Origin: Lujinxingia vulgaris
Lineage (GTDB): Bacteria > Myxococcota_A > Bradymonadia > Bradymonadales > Bradymonadaceae
Assembly (NCBI RefSeq): GCF_007997015.1
Contig: NZ_VOSM01000004.1
Location: 1 to 64,000 of the forward strand
Reading direction: 5' to 3'
DNA: 64,000 bases
Made by a program: the position numbers and the translations under genes. The number at the start of each line of letters is the position of its first letter. Within the stretch, counting starts at the first letter, position 1. The notes under the pieces were generated by a model. The model had not been told where the DNA came from. It was given only the letters and a program-made list of their open reading frames with translations, and did not search any database. Positions 43,833 through 52,832 of this stretch are shown here, piece after piece.

Positions 43833-45149
43833 TCACCACACATCCTCCGCTGCAATCAACTCGTCCCCCCCATCTTCAATACGCCCTTTCCCCTCCCGCG
43901 CCTCAATCTCCTCCTCACTCAATCCCTCCATCTCCAACCCCGCCACCTCCGCCGGATTGTAATCCTCAAACTCATCGACCCGATCCAGGTGGTCCACAAA
44001 GGCGCGCAGAAACTGGCGCGGAACCACGCCCACGTCGCCCGCAAAGCCTTCGGTGACCTTGTCGACGAGGTGGTCGATGAAGGTGTCGGTGATGCGTTGG
44101 TCGACCTGCACGCCGCTGCCGCGTTGGTAGAGCTCGCGCAGGCGCAGGGCGACTTCGCGGAGGCGAGCGTGGTCGAAGGGTTTGAGTTCGAGCTGGGGCT
44201 GGCGGGCGCTGGCGAAGCCGGCGTCTTCGCGGAACTGGATACGGTCGTAGAGCGCTTCGAGACCCGCGACGCCGCGGCGGGTGTCGAAGAACTCAGGCGT
44301 ACCGGTGAAGATCCAGATCAGGCCCGGGTAGGACTGCGCCGCGTCAACGATCTGGCGGATGCCGTTGAGGGATTTGCCGCGCACGTCTTTGCGCATGCGC
44401 AAAATCGTCTCGGCCTCGTCGACGACGATGACCAGGCCCTTGTAGCCGGCCTCTTTGGTCAGGGCGAGCACGCCGCGCAGGTAGTCCAGCGCCGCCTTAT
44501 CGCCGACCTCGCCCTTGACCTTCGCCCGAGATTTGGCGCTGTGGGCGACGTTGGTGCTGCCGGAGAGCCAGGAGAGGAGCGAGCCGGCCTCGGCAAATTC
44601 GCCATCCTGCTTGGCCTCGAAGAAGGCTTGCACCACGCGCACAAAGTCGTCGGGGGCCTGACCCTGGGTCAGCCTTGCGATTTCTTCGGTGATGTAGGCT
44701 TTGACGCGCTCGTCGAAGTCCTCGGCGTCTTCGTCGGCGCCCAGGCTGATGAGTTTCTCTTCGAGGTGGCCGATCCAGCGGTCGAGGATGTCGCCCAGAG
44801 CGGCCCGGGGGCAGGTGGGCGTGGAGAGCTCCGCGAGGATTTTTTGGTAGATCTCGCTGAACTTGTAGAAATGAAACTCGTTGTCGCTCACGACCACAAA
44901 ACTCGTAGCGAAGCCGCGGCGCTGGGCCTCCTGGATGGCGAGCCGGCTCATAAAGGTCTTGCCGCACCCATACCCGCCGCGCAGAAACTTCACCAGGCCC
45001 TCGCCGCGCTCCGCCAGGTCGAGCAAGCGCTGGATCTCGTTGCGTTGGCGGTCGATGCCTACCGCAAAGGCGTCGAGGCCGCGAAGGGGCACCGTGCCGC
45101 CCCGAAGCTGTTGAAAAATATGCTGAATATCGGCGTTGCTTAAGCTCAT
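43833..45149 (-). CDS. brxD: BrxD-type ATP-binding protein (DUF2791 P-loop)
   Basis: A 438-aa P-loop ATPase with AGGTAA before the ATG, starting 4 bp after the pglZ stop codon. Walker A is RGGYGCGKTFMSRLA (about residue 58), Walker B is LVIVVDEAETIL (about 240), and WIFTGTPEFF follows as the usual sensor region. A C-terminal part has RQFLRAFVDHLDRVDEFEDY. BrxD appears in BREX types 2, 5 and 6 and is paralogous to components of other conflict systems; it is thought to act with the helicase. Length and motifs are normal. Confidence 0.9.
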   Translation of the reverse strand: MSLSNADIQHIFQQLRGGTVPLRGLDAFAVGIDRQRNEIQRLLDLAERGEGLVKFLRGGYGCGKTFMSRLAIQEAQRRGFATSFVVVSDNEFHFYKFSEIYQKILAELSTPTCPRAALGDILDRWIGHLEEKLISLGADEDAEDFDERVKAYITEEIARLTQGQAPDDFVRVVQAFFEAKQDGEFAEAGSLLSWLSGSTNVAHSAKSRAKVKGEVGDKAALDYLRGVLALTKEAGYKGLVIVVDEAETILRMRKDVRGKSLNGIRQIVDAAQSYPGLIWIFTGTPEFFDTRRGVAGLEALYDRIQFREDAGFASARQPQLELKPFDHARLREVALRLRELYQRGSGVQVDQRITDTFIDHLVDKVTEGFAGDVGVVPRQFLRAFVDHLDRVDEFEDYNPAEVAGLEMEGLSEEEIEAREGKGRIEDGGDELIAAEDVW

Positions 45150-45153
45150 CGTT

Positions 45154-48060
45154 TTACCTGCGCTCGAATCGTTTGCCGGCGGGAGTCTGCTCCACCATCA
45201 CCTTGAAACCGGCCACCTTGCAATACGCATCCAGCTCGCGCACGAACTTTCGCAGCGCGCGTGGCGAGCCGATGAGGCGCGTGGCGTCGGCCTCGGAGAT
45301 GGCGTCGAACCTGGCGAGGTGGGCGAAGATTTTGCGGGGGCCTTCGGGCAGCGCTTCCAGGCCGGTGATCGTCGCCTCATCGTCGATGGGCGTCGATTCG
45401 CTGGCGAGCCCGGGCTCGGTGGGCTGCATGTCGACGCCCACGCCGGGCACCACAAACCAGCCTTTGGCCTCCTGCGCTTTGAACTGCCCGCCCAGCCCCG
45501 GCGCGTGCAGGGTGATGCGCGCGCGCTGGTCGGGCCGGCGCTTGACGCCGCTGGCAAGGCGCAGGTTGAAATACACCCGCACCTCCTGCCCCACAGGCAC
45601 CACGACCGCGCCGGACTCCAGGCGCCCGGGCTCTTCGACGCTATGCAGCTCCAGCACGGCGTCGGCCGCACCGCTCACCTCCAGCGCCAGCGCCACCTCG
45701 GCCGGTCCGCCAAAGTCGAGCGTGCCCTGCTCGGGGCGCACGTGCACGCTGATGCCGGGGACGTTATCCGCGCGGCTTTCATCCTTTGTGGCTTCAATAT
45801 GGTAAGTCGCCGTGCTCCCGCCCGGGTCGCGCGCATGCGTCACGCGCAGCACCGGCACCATTCGCTCCTGCAGCGAGTTTCCGCCGTGCACAAAGTCGGG
45901 GGTGCTGCCGCCGCGATCAAAAATCGAGGCGTCGCGGGGCATCAGCAAAAAGCCCTCCACGTCGTTGTACTGCAAGGACTTCAGGGGCACCGACACGATG
46001 TCGTCGCTCGTCTCTTTATGGTCGTAGAGACGCCAGCGGGCTCCGTTGGGGTCGGTGGTTTTGCCGTGGGGGATGCGGCGCGTGGTGCCGTCGAGAAGCA
46101 GGAAGCCGTGGTCGGCGGTGACCACAAAACGCTTGACCTTGGCCTGTCGCAAAAGCTGCATCGCCCCGCGAATCTGCCCCAGCGTCTGCTCGAAGGTCAT
46201 CTGCCCAAACCCCTGCTCGCCGGCCTCATCAATGCCCTGGCTATGCACGACCACGAGCGCCGCGCCCGCCACCGCGCGCGTGAGGTTGGTGTGGGTGAGC
46301 ACCTCATCGAGCGTAAAGAGGGGGCAGGTGCGCCCCCCCACCACGTGCTGCATCATCTTGCGCCGCGTCTCCGGGGTGCGCACGGGCGTGTGGGCGGTCT
46401 TAAAGCCCTGAAATCTCCCCTGTTTGGAGATCACCGGCGAAAGGCGGCCGCCGCTCTGCTGCACCGGCGCCAGCGCGTTCATGCCCACCGCGGTGATGGT
46501 GGGAAGCTCGGCGAGTCGGTGGTCCAGACGCACTTTGGTGCTGGTGAGGGGGGTGAGGTGTTCCATCAGGTCGACGGCCATCTCGTAGCGCAGCGCATCG
46601 ACCAGAAAGAGCGCCACCACCTCGCTATCGGGCTGGCGCGTGAGCGGCGCCACGTCCTGCTCAAAAAACCAACGCTGCTGCCGCGACTCGGTGGGCAAAA
46701 AGCCATAGGTCTCGCAGATGCCGTTAAAGCGCCGCGCGCCCTGCCCCACCCAGGCCTGGTAAAGCTCGCGCACCCCGTCGAGCGCCCCGCGCACCCGCGC
46801 AAACTCCGGGATGGAGGGATGCAACTTCGCGCTGCGCTCCTGTTCCATCCGCCGATGCGCCCGATCCACCTCCCAGACCTTATCGGCATAACGCGCGCTG
46901 GCCTCGTCCACGCTCATCGCGCCCGCCAGCGGGTCGTCGTGGCGCTTGAGCAACACCCCGAGCTCCCCGGCCGCCTGCACCAACTCCCAGGACGCGCGCC
47001 GGGCGGGTTCCTGCTCAATCCAAAACGAGCCGCCCTCGAGCCGCTGCCGCGCCCAGGTCAGCGCATCCTCCCAACGGGTTTCGCCCAGCGCCGCCAGGGC
47101 CCCCTCCAGGATGATGCGCTCCTCAAAACGAAAGGTGTCGATGCGCCCCAGATCTTCGGGTTTGGCGTGATGCGCCTCCTCGCCAATCAACCCCTCAAAT
47201 TCATTGGCGATGCGCGCGTAATAGCTCTGCTCGTTCTTACGCAGGAAGGACGCAAACTCCCGACACTCCTCCACCAACGAACCCTGCAACTCGGTCGCGG
47301 GCCGCAACATCCCCATGATCAGCGGACGCTTCAGATCCCGCACGTACTCCACCGCCAGCGCCCAGCTCGTCATCCAATCCGCCAGCAACGCATAGCGCTC
47401 CGCCGCACTCCCCTCCCCATCGCCGCGGTACATCACGCTTAAGCCCGTCTCATTCATCCACCCCACTTCAATGCCCTGCCGCGCGCGCAGATGCTCCTCG
47501 ACCTCCGCAGGCTCCGGCAACGCCGCGTCACCACTCCGAAGCCGCTTCCAAAGCTCGGATAGTGCGAATTGCCCGAGGTCCGCCCCGCCCCCGCTGGTTT
47601 CGCTCTTCAGCCAGGCGTCGGCCTTCTCCAGCGTGAACTCCCCCTGCGCCACAAACGCTTCAATCGCTTCGGGCGTCACCTTGCCGGCGGCCGCCTCGCG
47701 CACAAGCGTCGTGAGGTTCTTCTGGTAGCACTTCCCCGCCTCATAATGCTCAAACACCGGCGTCGTCTTGATGGTGTCGGTGTTGAACCCCGGCATGTGG
47801 ATCAGCAACGCCCGGTTCTCCGCCCCCTCCAGGTGGCCGTCCAACGCGAGCATCAGCTCCAGGAAGCTGCCGCGGTACGCCATGACCGGAAAGGGGAACT
47901 CTCCTTCAGCCCAGGCGCCGGCGAGTTCGTCGACGAAGGAGGTGAAATGGGCGTGTGGGTCGAGCCAGACGAGGAGGCCGGAGCGGCGGAGCTCGTGGGT
48001 GAGTTCGTGGGACAGAGTGGCCGATGTTTGCCCCCAATTATCTTGCCCTATCTCGACCAT
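45154..48060 (-). CDS. pglZ: PglZ, alkaline-phosphatase-fold BREX protein
   Basis: A 968-aa protein. The start at 48060 (MVEIGQDNWGQTSATLSHEL) has GGAAGG and GAGG upstream; the frame continues open to 48180. The PglZ domain has VALFLVDALRYEMAVDLMEH (about residue 485) and RFVVTADHGFLLLDG (about 650), the Asp- and His-containing metal-binding strands of the alkaline phosphatase fold. The N-terminal 450 residues are helical. The C-terminal part includes a beta-rich domain (LALEVSGAADAVLELHSVEE) and ends with a small helical domain. PglZ is the hallmark protein of all BREX types and is needed for methylation and defence. Its enzyme activity in vivo is unsettled. Confidence 0.93.
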   Translation of the reverse strand: MVEIGQDNWGQTSATLSHELTHELRRSGLLVWLDPHAHFTSFVDELAGAWAEGEFPFPVMAYRGSFLELMLALDGHLEGAENRALLIHMPGFNTDTIKTTPVFEHYEAGKCYQKNLTTLVREAAAGKVTPEAIEAFVAQGEFTLEKADAWLKSETSGGGADLGQFALSELWKRLRSGDAALPEPAEVEEHLRARQGIEVGWMNETGLSVMYRGDGEGSAAERYALLADWMTSWALAVEYVRDLKRPLIMGMLRPATELQGSLVEECREFASFLRKNEQSYYARIANEFEGLIGEEAHHAKPEDLGRIDTFRFEERIILEGALAALGETRWEDALTWARQRLEGGSFWIEQEPARRASWELVQAAGELGVLLKRHDDPLAGAMSVDEASARYADKVWEVDRAHRRMEQERSAKLHPSIPEFARVRGALDGVRELYQAWVGQGARRFNGICETYGFLPTESRQQRWFFEQDVAPLTRQPDSEVVALFLVDALRYEMAVDLMEHLTPLTSTKVRLDHRLAELPTITAVGMNALAPVQQSGGRLSPVISKQGRFQGFKTAHTPVRTPETRRKMMQHVVGGRTCPLFTLDEVLTHTNLTRAVAGAALVVVHSQGIDEAGEQGFGQMTFEQTLGQIRGAMQLLRQAKVKRFVVTADHGFLLLDGTTRRIPHGKTTDPNGARWRLYDHKETSDDIVSVPLKSLQYNDVEGFLLMPRDASIFDRGGSTPDFVHGGNSLQERMVPVLRVTHARDPGGSTATYHIEATKDESRADNVPGISVHVRPEQGTLDFGGPAEVALALEVSGAADAVLELHSVEEPGRLESGAVVVPVGQEVRVYFNLRLASGVKRRPDQRARITLHAPGLGGQFKAQEAKGWFVVPGVGVDMQPTEPGLASESTPIDDEATITGLEALPEGPRKIFAHLARFDAISEADATRLIGSPRALRKFVRELDAYCKVAGFKVMVEQTPAGKRFERR

Positions 48061-48183
48061 CCTCACGCCTTCCAAGTAAAATCTTCGTTTAGTTTCATAC
48101 CGACCTCCCAACTCGCCAAATAAACGACTTTTTACCAGGTACAAATAATGCCGGCATTGACCCGATTTACACCGACCCAAACC

Positions 48184-49605
48184 TTAGGCCTCTCCAGCTT
48201 CGGTCGTCGCCACACGATTACTCTTCCGACGGTTATGTACCCGACACAACACTTGTCCGTTCCAAGTAGCTGTCTGCCCGCCCTTTGAATGAGGAATGAT
48301 GTGGTCGGCCTCGTATTCCGACCATGAAACCTCAGCCTCGCGAGAAGGTTTACCTTCATTCAAGCATTGCTGACATTGGCCATTCTGACGGCGATAAATC
48401 TGAATGCGCTCCGCTTCGTTGAAAATCCGTCGTTCATCTTTTGTTTTCAACTCGTGGCCTCGTGATGCCACAAACTCAAAAAAGAGTTGGCGCATAACAC
48501 GATCACGAACCTTAATCTCGGAGATTGACTGTTGCCGGTGTTCTGAAAAAACCAATATATCCGTGTCCTGTTCACGCCGACTATTCTTCCAACGATCATG
48601 GAACTCAAAGACAAAGTCCCGAAAGGTCTCTTTTTCAGCCTGGTTAAACACGTAATAAGCGGTTAAGTGACGTAATAAAAGAAAGAAAGACACGATCAAA
48701 TATTCAGTCTTAAGTTCTTTAAGACCGTCGCCATCAGCAACCATTGGGTCATCCTTGAAGATATCGTAAAAGGTTCGAAGAGTTTTCAAAACATCTCCTG
48801 CGACCTTCTCTTTCTCCATCGACTCCCAATCACCAATACCGTTCTCCCGATTGTAAGATTCTATATACTCGAGCACATCGCTATGCTTAAGGTCCTTATC
48901 TCCATCACCGTCTACTAAAATTAAGAAGCGCGTTAGTAGCGAAAGGTGCTGCATTCGCTCGTTGCTTCGATCAATAATCCGGAAAAAGGGATGCTTATCC
49001 GGATTTTCATCCAATGGTCTATATTGTTCAAAATCAAACCGCTGGTCGTCCGCGTATTTCACAACAAAATTTCGGGCAATACTCGACAAGCGCGAATGTG
49101 CAACTTCCATATAATTTAAACTTTCACCTTGCTGGAGCCTCCAGAAAATCTCCGTCGCTATGTTCTGGTGGTTCGGGTCTCCTGGATCATTAATATCTGA
49201 AACCAAATCCGAACTGAAAGTCAGACGATCGACGAACCGGCGAATGTCCGATGGCAATTCTTCGTATGTCGCACCACCAAGTCGGGAGTCAACTTCTGAA
49301 AGGCCTTTCGGTAAGGGCAGTTCATTTGAAAGAAAGTTTTGAACGGTGGTAATCCGTTGTTGACCGTCAATCACCTCATTGATCACTCGATCCGAGCTAA
49401 GTCGGACCTCTCGAACAACGATACGGGGAATGTAATACCGACGAAACAAGCTATCGAGAAGACTCTGTTGCTTCTTTCGTGACCATACTGCTTTGCGTTG
49501 ATAGGGCGGGCGAACCACCCACTCTTCCGCATAGTCGTAGAAATCACGAATCGAAACGTCCCGTGAAACAATTCGATATTCAACTTTTGGATTAAACGCC
49601 GACAT
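48184..49605 (-). CDS. DUF262 and HNH endonuclease (GmrSD-like) protein
   Basis: A 473-aa protein with AAGGTGG before the ATG. The N-terminal DUF262 domain has PPYQRKAVWSRKKQQSLLDS (about residue 35) and NEVIDGQQRITTVQNFLSNE (about 80), with the conserved D-G-Q-Q-R motif. The C-terminal HNH domain has CQQCLNEG...EADHIIPHSKGG...LCRVHNRRKSNR (about 408-465), with two Cys pairs or equivalents, D-H and a final H-N. The GmrS-D family cuts modified phage DNA with help from NTP hydrolysis, so it would complement BREX. The gene is clearly more AT-rich than the BREX genes, follows the TIR gene by 24 bp and lies just upstream of pglZ. Confidence 0.88.
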   Translation of the reverse strand: MSAFNPKVEYRIVSRDVSIRDFYDYAEEWVVRPPYQRKAVWSRKKQQSLLDSLFRRYYIPRIVVREVRLSSDRVINEVIDGQQRITTVQNFLSNELPLPKGLSEVDSRLGGATYEELPSDIRRFVDRLTFSSDLVSDINDPGDPNHQNIATEIFWRLQQGESLNYMEVAHSRLSSIARNFVVKYADDQRFDFEQYRPLDENPDKHPFFRIIDRSNERMQHLSLLTRFLILVDGDGDKDLKHSDVLEYIESYNRENGIGDWESMEKEKVAGDVLKTLRTFYDIFKDDPMVADGDGLKELKTEYLIVSFFLLLRHLTAYYVFNQAEKETFRDFVFEFHDRWKNSRREQDTDILVFSEHRQQSISEIKVRDRVMRQLFFEFVASRGHELKTKDERRIFNEAERIQIYRRQNGQCQQCLNEGKPSREAEVSWSEYEADHIIPHSKGGQTATWNGQVLCRVHNRRKSNRVATTEAGEA

Positions 49606-49628
49606 AAAACCACCTTATCAATATGAAC

Positions 49629-50609
49629 TCAAAATACGTTTTCATTAAGGAATCTTCTCGTAGCGATCGTCGCACGCACCCTTCCGAACACAAAAGGCGA
49701 TGTGCCCATCCAACGATCAACTTCCACCAAACTATTCAATGAAAGATATTCGACTGCGTGATTAATTCGAAGTGGTGGCAAGTCGGTTTTGGCTCGAATA
49801 GTCTCACCATTTATAAACTTTTCATTTTCGACAAGCGCTGCGACTACCCGCAAATCTTTTTCAAGGTCGTAATCGAACGCTTTTGTACTTTTCAAATAGT
49901 GCCACAGTAATACCTTTGGGCGAATATGCCCAAACCTATATGGATAAATCCCAAAGGCTTTCGTTGTATCGACCAAATCGTTACTATCTAAGTCATAATA
50001 ACCTTCATTGATTTCATCAGGGCTAAAACCTAACACATCTTCAAAAACCTTTACTGAAACGTACTGATAATCAGAATTCAGGCGTTCCGTTTTATCAATC
50101 AAAAGCATTCCCATCTGAACCCCAAAATCGGTCATTCCGGACACAGAAACCGGTGCCATTTGCGGCCCAGGCCCAAGCGAAGGTTTATCGACGCTTCTAC
50201 CCCAGGCTACGTCTACAATTCGCCCCACAACCTCGTCGATGTCGTCATCTGAAAATAAACTCAGCCGAAACAGAGTTATTAATGATGGGGGAATCTCAAT
50301 ATCTCTATCGATTACCACTGGAATGACTCTCACTTTTTCTTGAATTCTTCTAACCGCAGCATGATCGAGCTCTTCCTTGACCCAATTGGATTGAACACTC
50401 GCTTTAGATAAAAATATAACAATCAAATCAGATTTAGAAATACCATCAGTAAAAATCTTATCAACTAAAGAATCCCCAGGGCTTAGCTCCCACTTATCAA
50501 GCCATGCATTAACACCCCTTTCGCGAAGTAAACCTGCTACTTTATGAACCAGCTCAGCATTTTGATGAGAATGACTCATAAATGCTTTTGGATAAGATTC
50601 GATGTCCAT
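49629..50609 (-). CDS. TIR-domain effector protein
   Basis: A 326-aa protein with GAGGG before the ATG. The N-terminal TIR domain (about residues 6-125) shows KAFMSHSHQNAELVHKVAGL, a RGVNAWLDKWELSPGDSLVD stretch where the catalytic Glu of NAD-cleaving TIRs is expected, SDLIVIFLSKASVQSNWVKE and RVIPVVID. The C-terminal 170 residues match nothing I know; the end (DLPPLRINHAVEYLSLNSLV) looks like a winged helix. TIR domains in defence proteins deplete NAD+ or make cyclic-ADPR signals after phage sensing. The gene is AT-rich, like its neighbours. The usual separate signalling partners of Thoeris (ThsA) are absent, so sensing must come from its own C-terminus or a neighbour. Confidence 0.87.
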   Translation of the reverse strand: MDIESYPKAFMSHSHQNAELVHKVAGLLRERGVNAWLDKWELSPGDSLVDKIFTDGISKSDLIVIFLSKASVQSNWVKEELDHAAVRRIQEKVRVIPVVIDRDIEIPPSLITLFRLSLFSDDDIDEVVGRIVDVAWGRSVDKPSLGPGPQMAPVSVSGMTDFGVQMGMLLIDKTERLNSDYQYVSVKVFEDVLGFSPDEINEGYYDLDSNDLVDTTKAFGIYPYRFGHIRPKVLLWHYLKSTKAFDYDLEKDLRVVAALVENEKFINGETIRAKTDLPPLRINHAVEYLSLNSLVEVDRWMGTSPFVFGRVRATIATRRFLNENVF

Positions 50610-50918
50610 TTTCGACGCCCTCTATATTAGCCCATGCAAAACACACTTAACACCCTGACACATTGACCACCACTAAGTTGATAGCAAACCTTTGGATTAC
50701 AGTCTAGCCCCAGAGCATATCAACATGTCCGCATGCAAATCGATGCCAATGCCATATTTAAATCCAACTCGAAAACCCGCCACCCGATAACTAAACCAAA
50801 TCCCAACTATCATAAATCATAAGGGTTTGCGGTCGAGCCCACAAACACATTCTAACAAATTCAAAAGCCCTTTATGCAAAAAAACATTTCTATAATAAGC
50901 GCCGAATTTATACCAACT
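50610..50918. other. AT-rich intergenic region upstream of the TIR gene
   Basis: No gene is seen in these 309 bp, which are strikingly AT-rich for this genome and free of both repeat families. It is the most likely site for a separate promoter for the TIR, DUF262-HNH and pglZ genes. On the minus strand, TTGCAT and TAGAAT at about 50879-50874 and 50854-50849 are 19 nt apart, a weak -35/-10 candidate. Confidence 0.5.
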
Positions 50919-52817
50919 TTACTTTCTTAATCGACTAACTAAAACTAATTCCGACTCTGAGTGTGTTACACAACCTTTCACAAAATCTAAAACTTCGCTG
51001 TCCCTTCCACCGAACCCATCCGCTCTCTCAATAACCATACCTAATAACCATACCGCCAGCGGCACCCATGCCGCCTGTGGTTGAAACAACGCTAGTAATG
51101 CTGCGCCACCACCAAGTACATCGACAGTATGGAGTGCTGAGCGTCTCTTCTCGAACGTCCTAACACGTTGATTAAATTCGTCGATTTCCGTCTTCAATAG
51201 ATTTTCATTCCCCCCCTGTAGAGCCAACCTCATAACCAACTCCCGAACTCGAATAAGATCTCGTCCTGAAAACACCTCCACAACTTCACTCAACGGCGCA
51301 TCGTTATCAAATGAAAGTATCCCCTCCAAAACTCTTTCATATTCGGCCACTTTCAAATCAACTTTACTATCAACCTCATAAATTGGTATCCCAGAATAAA
51401 CACTTGCGCACACTTCACAAAAAGGACCTAGTGAAAACCCTGCAGACAAATGACCGGGAAAAAGGGTTGCATTTAGTGCTGCCCCCCAGGTAACCGAATA
51501 ACCGGCGCTTACCGTTTCTATCATCAAACGATCTGTCGTTAATGCTCTCATAAACGCATCGACAAATCCGCCTACCCCCGAAAGCGAAACCGCCATTGCC
51601 CCCATACTTTGAAGTGACTTTTCGTAATTAGACCAACTTTGACCAAGATACTTAACAAGCGAGTTTCGTACCTTTTCAATCTCCGGAGAGAAATTAAGAT
51701 TCAAGATTTCTTGGAGTATTATTGCCCGCGCGCCTGTCGAAAGAGGTGGAAATAGTAGCGGATTTCTTTTTCTGGCATCAATTACCGACATGGATGCCAA
51801 ACGGCGTGACAAAAGAAGCCTATTCGGTGCGCGCTCTGCAACCGCTGAAAGGAATTTTGATGCATAACGATCAGGCGAATGTGGGATGACAAGCCGAATG
51901 CGTCCTTGTGATACTAAGTCCAGCATTTCTGATTCATTTACATTAAATGCATCGAATACCTTATTTTCATATTCTTTAAGTGGCCATACAATTGCCACTT
52001 CTTCAAATAGTGCTAAATAGGTTCGTAAGTTGCTTGGTGTATACACTGAGGCATCTACAAGACATCTTGAATCACTTAAATTCAGGCCGTCAGGAATAAC
52101 TTGTTCAATACGTATGCCTCCCAACACATTGCTTAAATTATCACGCCAAAAATCTTCATCCTCTTCCCATAAGAACCGGAAATCTCGCCCTATTGATTTA
52201 TCCATATAACTGCTCGGAATCAACGTGAGATCCCCCTGTTTACTAGTTTGACGAAAAGAACTTTCGCTACGTTCTAATCCGCTATCAATATGAACTTCTA
52301 GTTTTAAACCACTGCCAATTTGATCCCATAATTTTTTTAACCTTTTTAATTGCTCATCATCTAAAGAAAATTTAATTTTTAAGACGGCGTTTGTTTTTTG
52401 TATTGAAAGTTTATATACAGGAAAATCCCTCGGCAGCATTAGCGCAAAATCAGATTCGAAGCTGCGTACGGACCGAAGCTCACCCTCTAAATTAGCTCTT
52501 TCAGCTGCGGAGCGCGCGGCAATTTCATTCGTCTTCTTCGGCTTTGTTTGCACTAAGCTAATAGGAGTTCCTATGATTCGACATTCATCCTTAAACCATT
52601 CTTGAATCGACTGCTCTCCATCTGCAGTCATATCTTGCGATAAGTTCGGGCAAACTATATGGAAGACACCTTTGTCCTCCCAAAGCCCTTCTGTTAAGAT
52701 ATGAGGTTGGAAAAGCAATAGGTTTTCATAGGACGTTCGAGCCCAATTTCGACATATCTGAATTTGCTGTTCTATCGGGTCAAGATAGCCGATAACAATT
52801 GGGTATTCAGTGCTCAC
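50919..52817 (-). CDS. 632-aa protein of unknown function in the BREX operon
   Basis: A 632-aa protein translated from a GTG at 52817 with AAGAGGTGAG upstream, 15 bp after pglX. It has no family I recognise. The N-terminal 100 residues may be a small alpha/beta domain (PIVIGYLDPIEQQIQICRNW). The middle has RCLVDASVYTPSNLRTYLAL, FEEVAIVWPLKEYE and LVIPHSPDRYASKFLSAVAE. A later helical region has AIILQEILNLNFSPEIEKVR. One hydrophobic stretch near residues 575-595 (GGGAALLALFQPQAAWVPLAVWLLGMV) could be a membrane helix pair. The gene is AT-rich and clearly different in codon use from pglX. Its place between pglX and a TIR gene suggests a sensor or membrane-active effector, but this is inference only. 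Confidence 0.75.
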   Translation of the reverse strand: MSTEYPIVIGYLDPIEQQIQICRNWARTSYENLLLFQPHILTEGLWEDKGVFHIVCPNLSQDMTADGEQSIQEWFKDECRIIGTPISLVQTKPKKTNEIAARSAAERANLEGELRSVRSFESDFALMLPRDFPVYKLSIQKTNAVLKIKFSLDDEQLKRLKKLWDQIGSGLKLEVHIDSGLERSESSFRQTSKQGDLTLIPSSYMDKSIGRDFRFLWEEDEDFWRDNLSNVLGGIRIEQVIPDGLNLSDSRCLVDASVYTPSNLRTYLALFEEVAIVWPLKEYENKVFDAFNVNESEMLDLVSQGRIRLVIPHSPDRYASKFLSAVAERAPNRLLLSRRLASMSVIDARKRNPLLFPPLSTGARAIILQEILNLNFSPEIEKVRNSLVKYLGQSWSNYEKSLQSMGAMAVSLSGVGGFVDAFMRALTTDRLMIETVSAGYSVTWGAALNATLFPGHLSAGFSLGPFCEVCASVYSGIPIYEVDSKVDLKVAEYERVLEGILSFDNDAPLSEVVEVFSGRDLIRVRELVMRLALQGGNENLLKTEIDEFNQRVRTFEKRRSALHTVDVLGGGAALLALFQPQAAWVPLAVWLLGMVIERADGFGGRDSEVLDFVKGCVTHSESELVLVSRLRK

Positions 52818-52832
52818 AACTCACCTCTTTAT

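Noticed and set aside
45136-47442. 768-codon plus-strand open frame opposite pglZ
   Set aside because: High GC makes long antisense frames common. The minus strand carries clear PglZ motifs and the plus-strand translation is Arg/His/Leu-rich with no motif.
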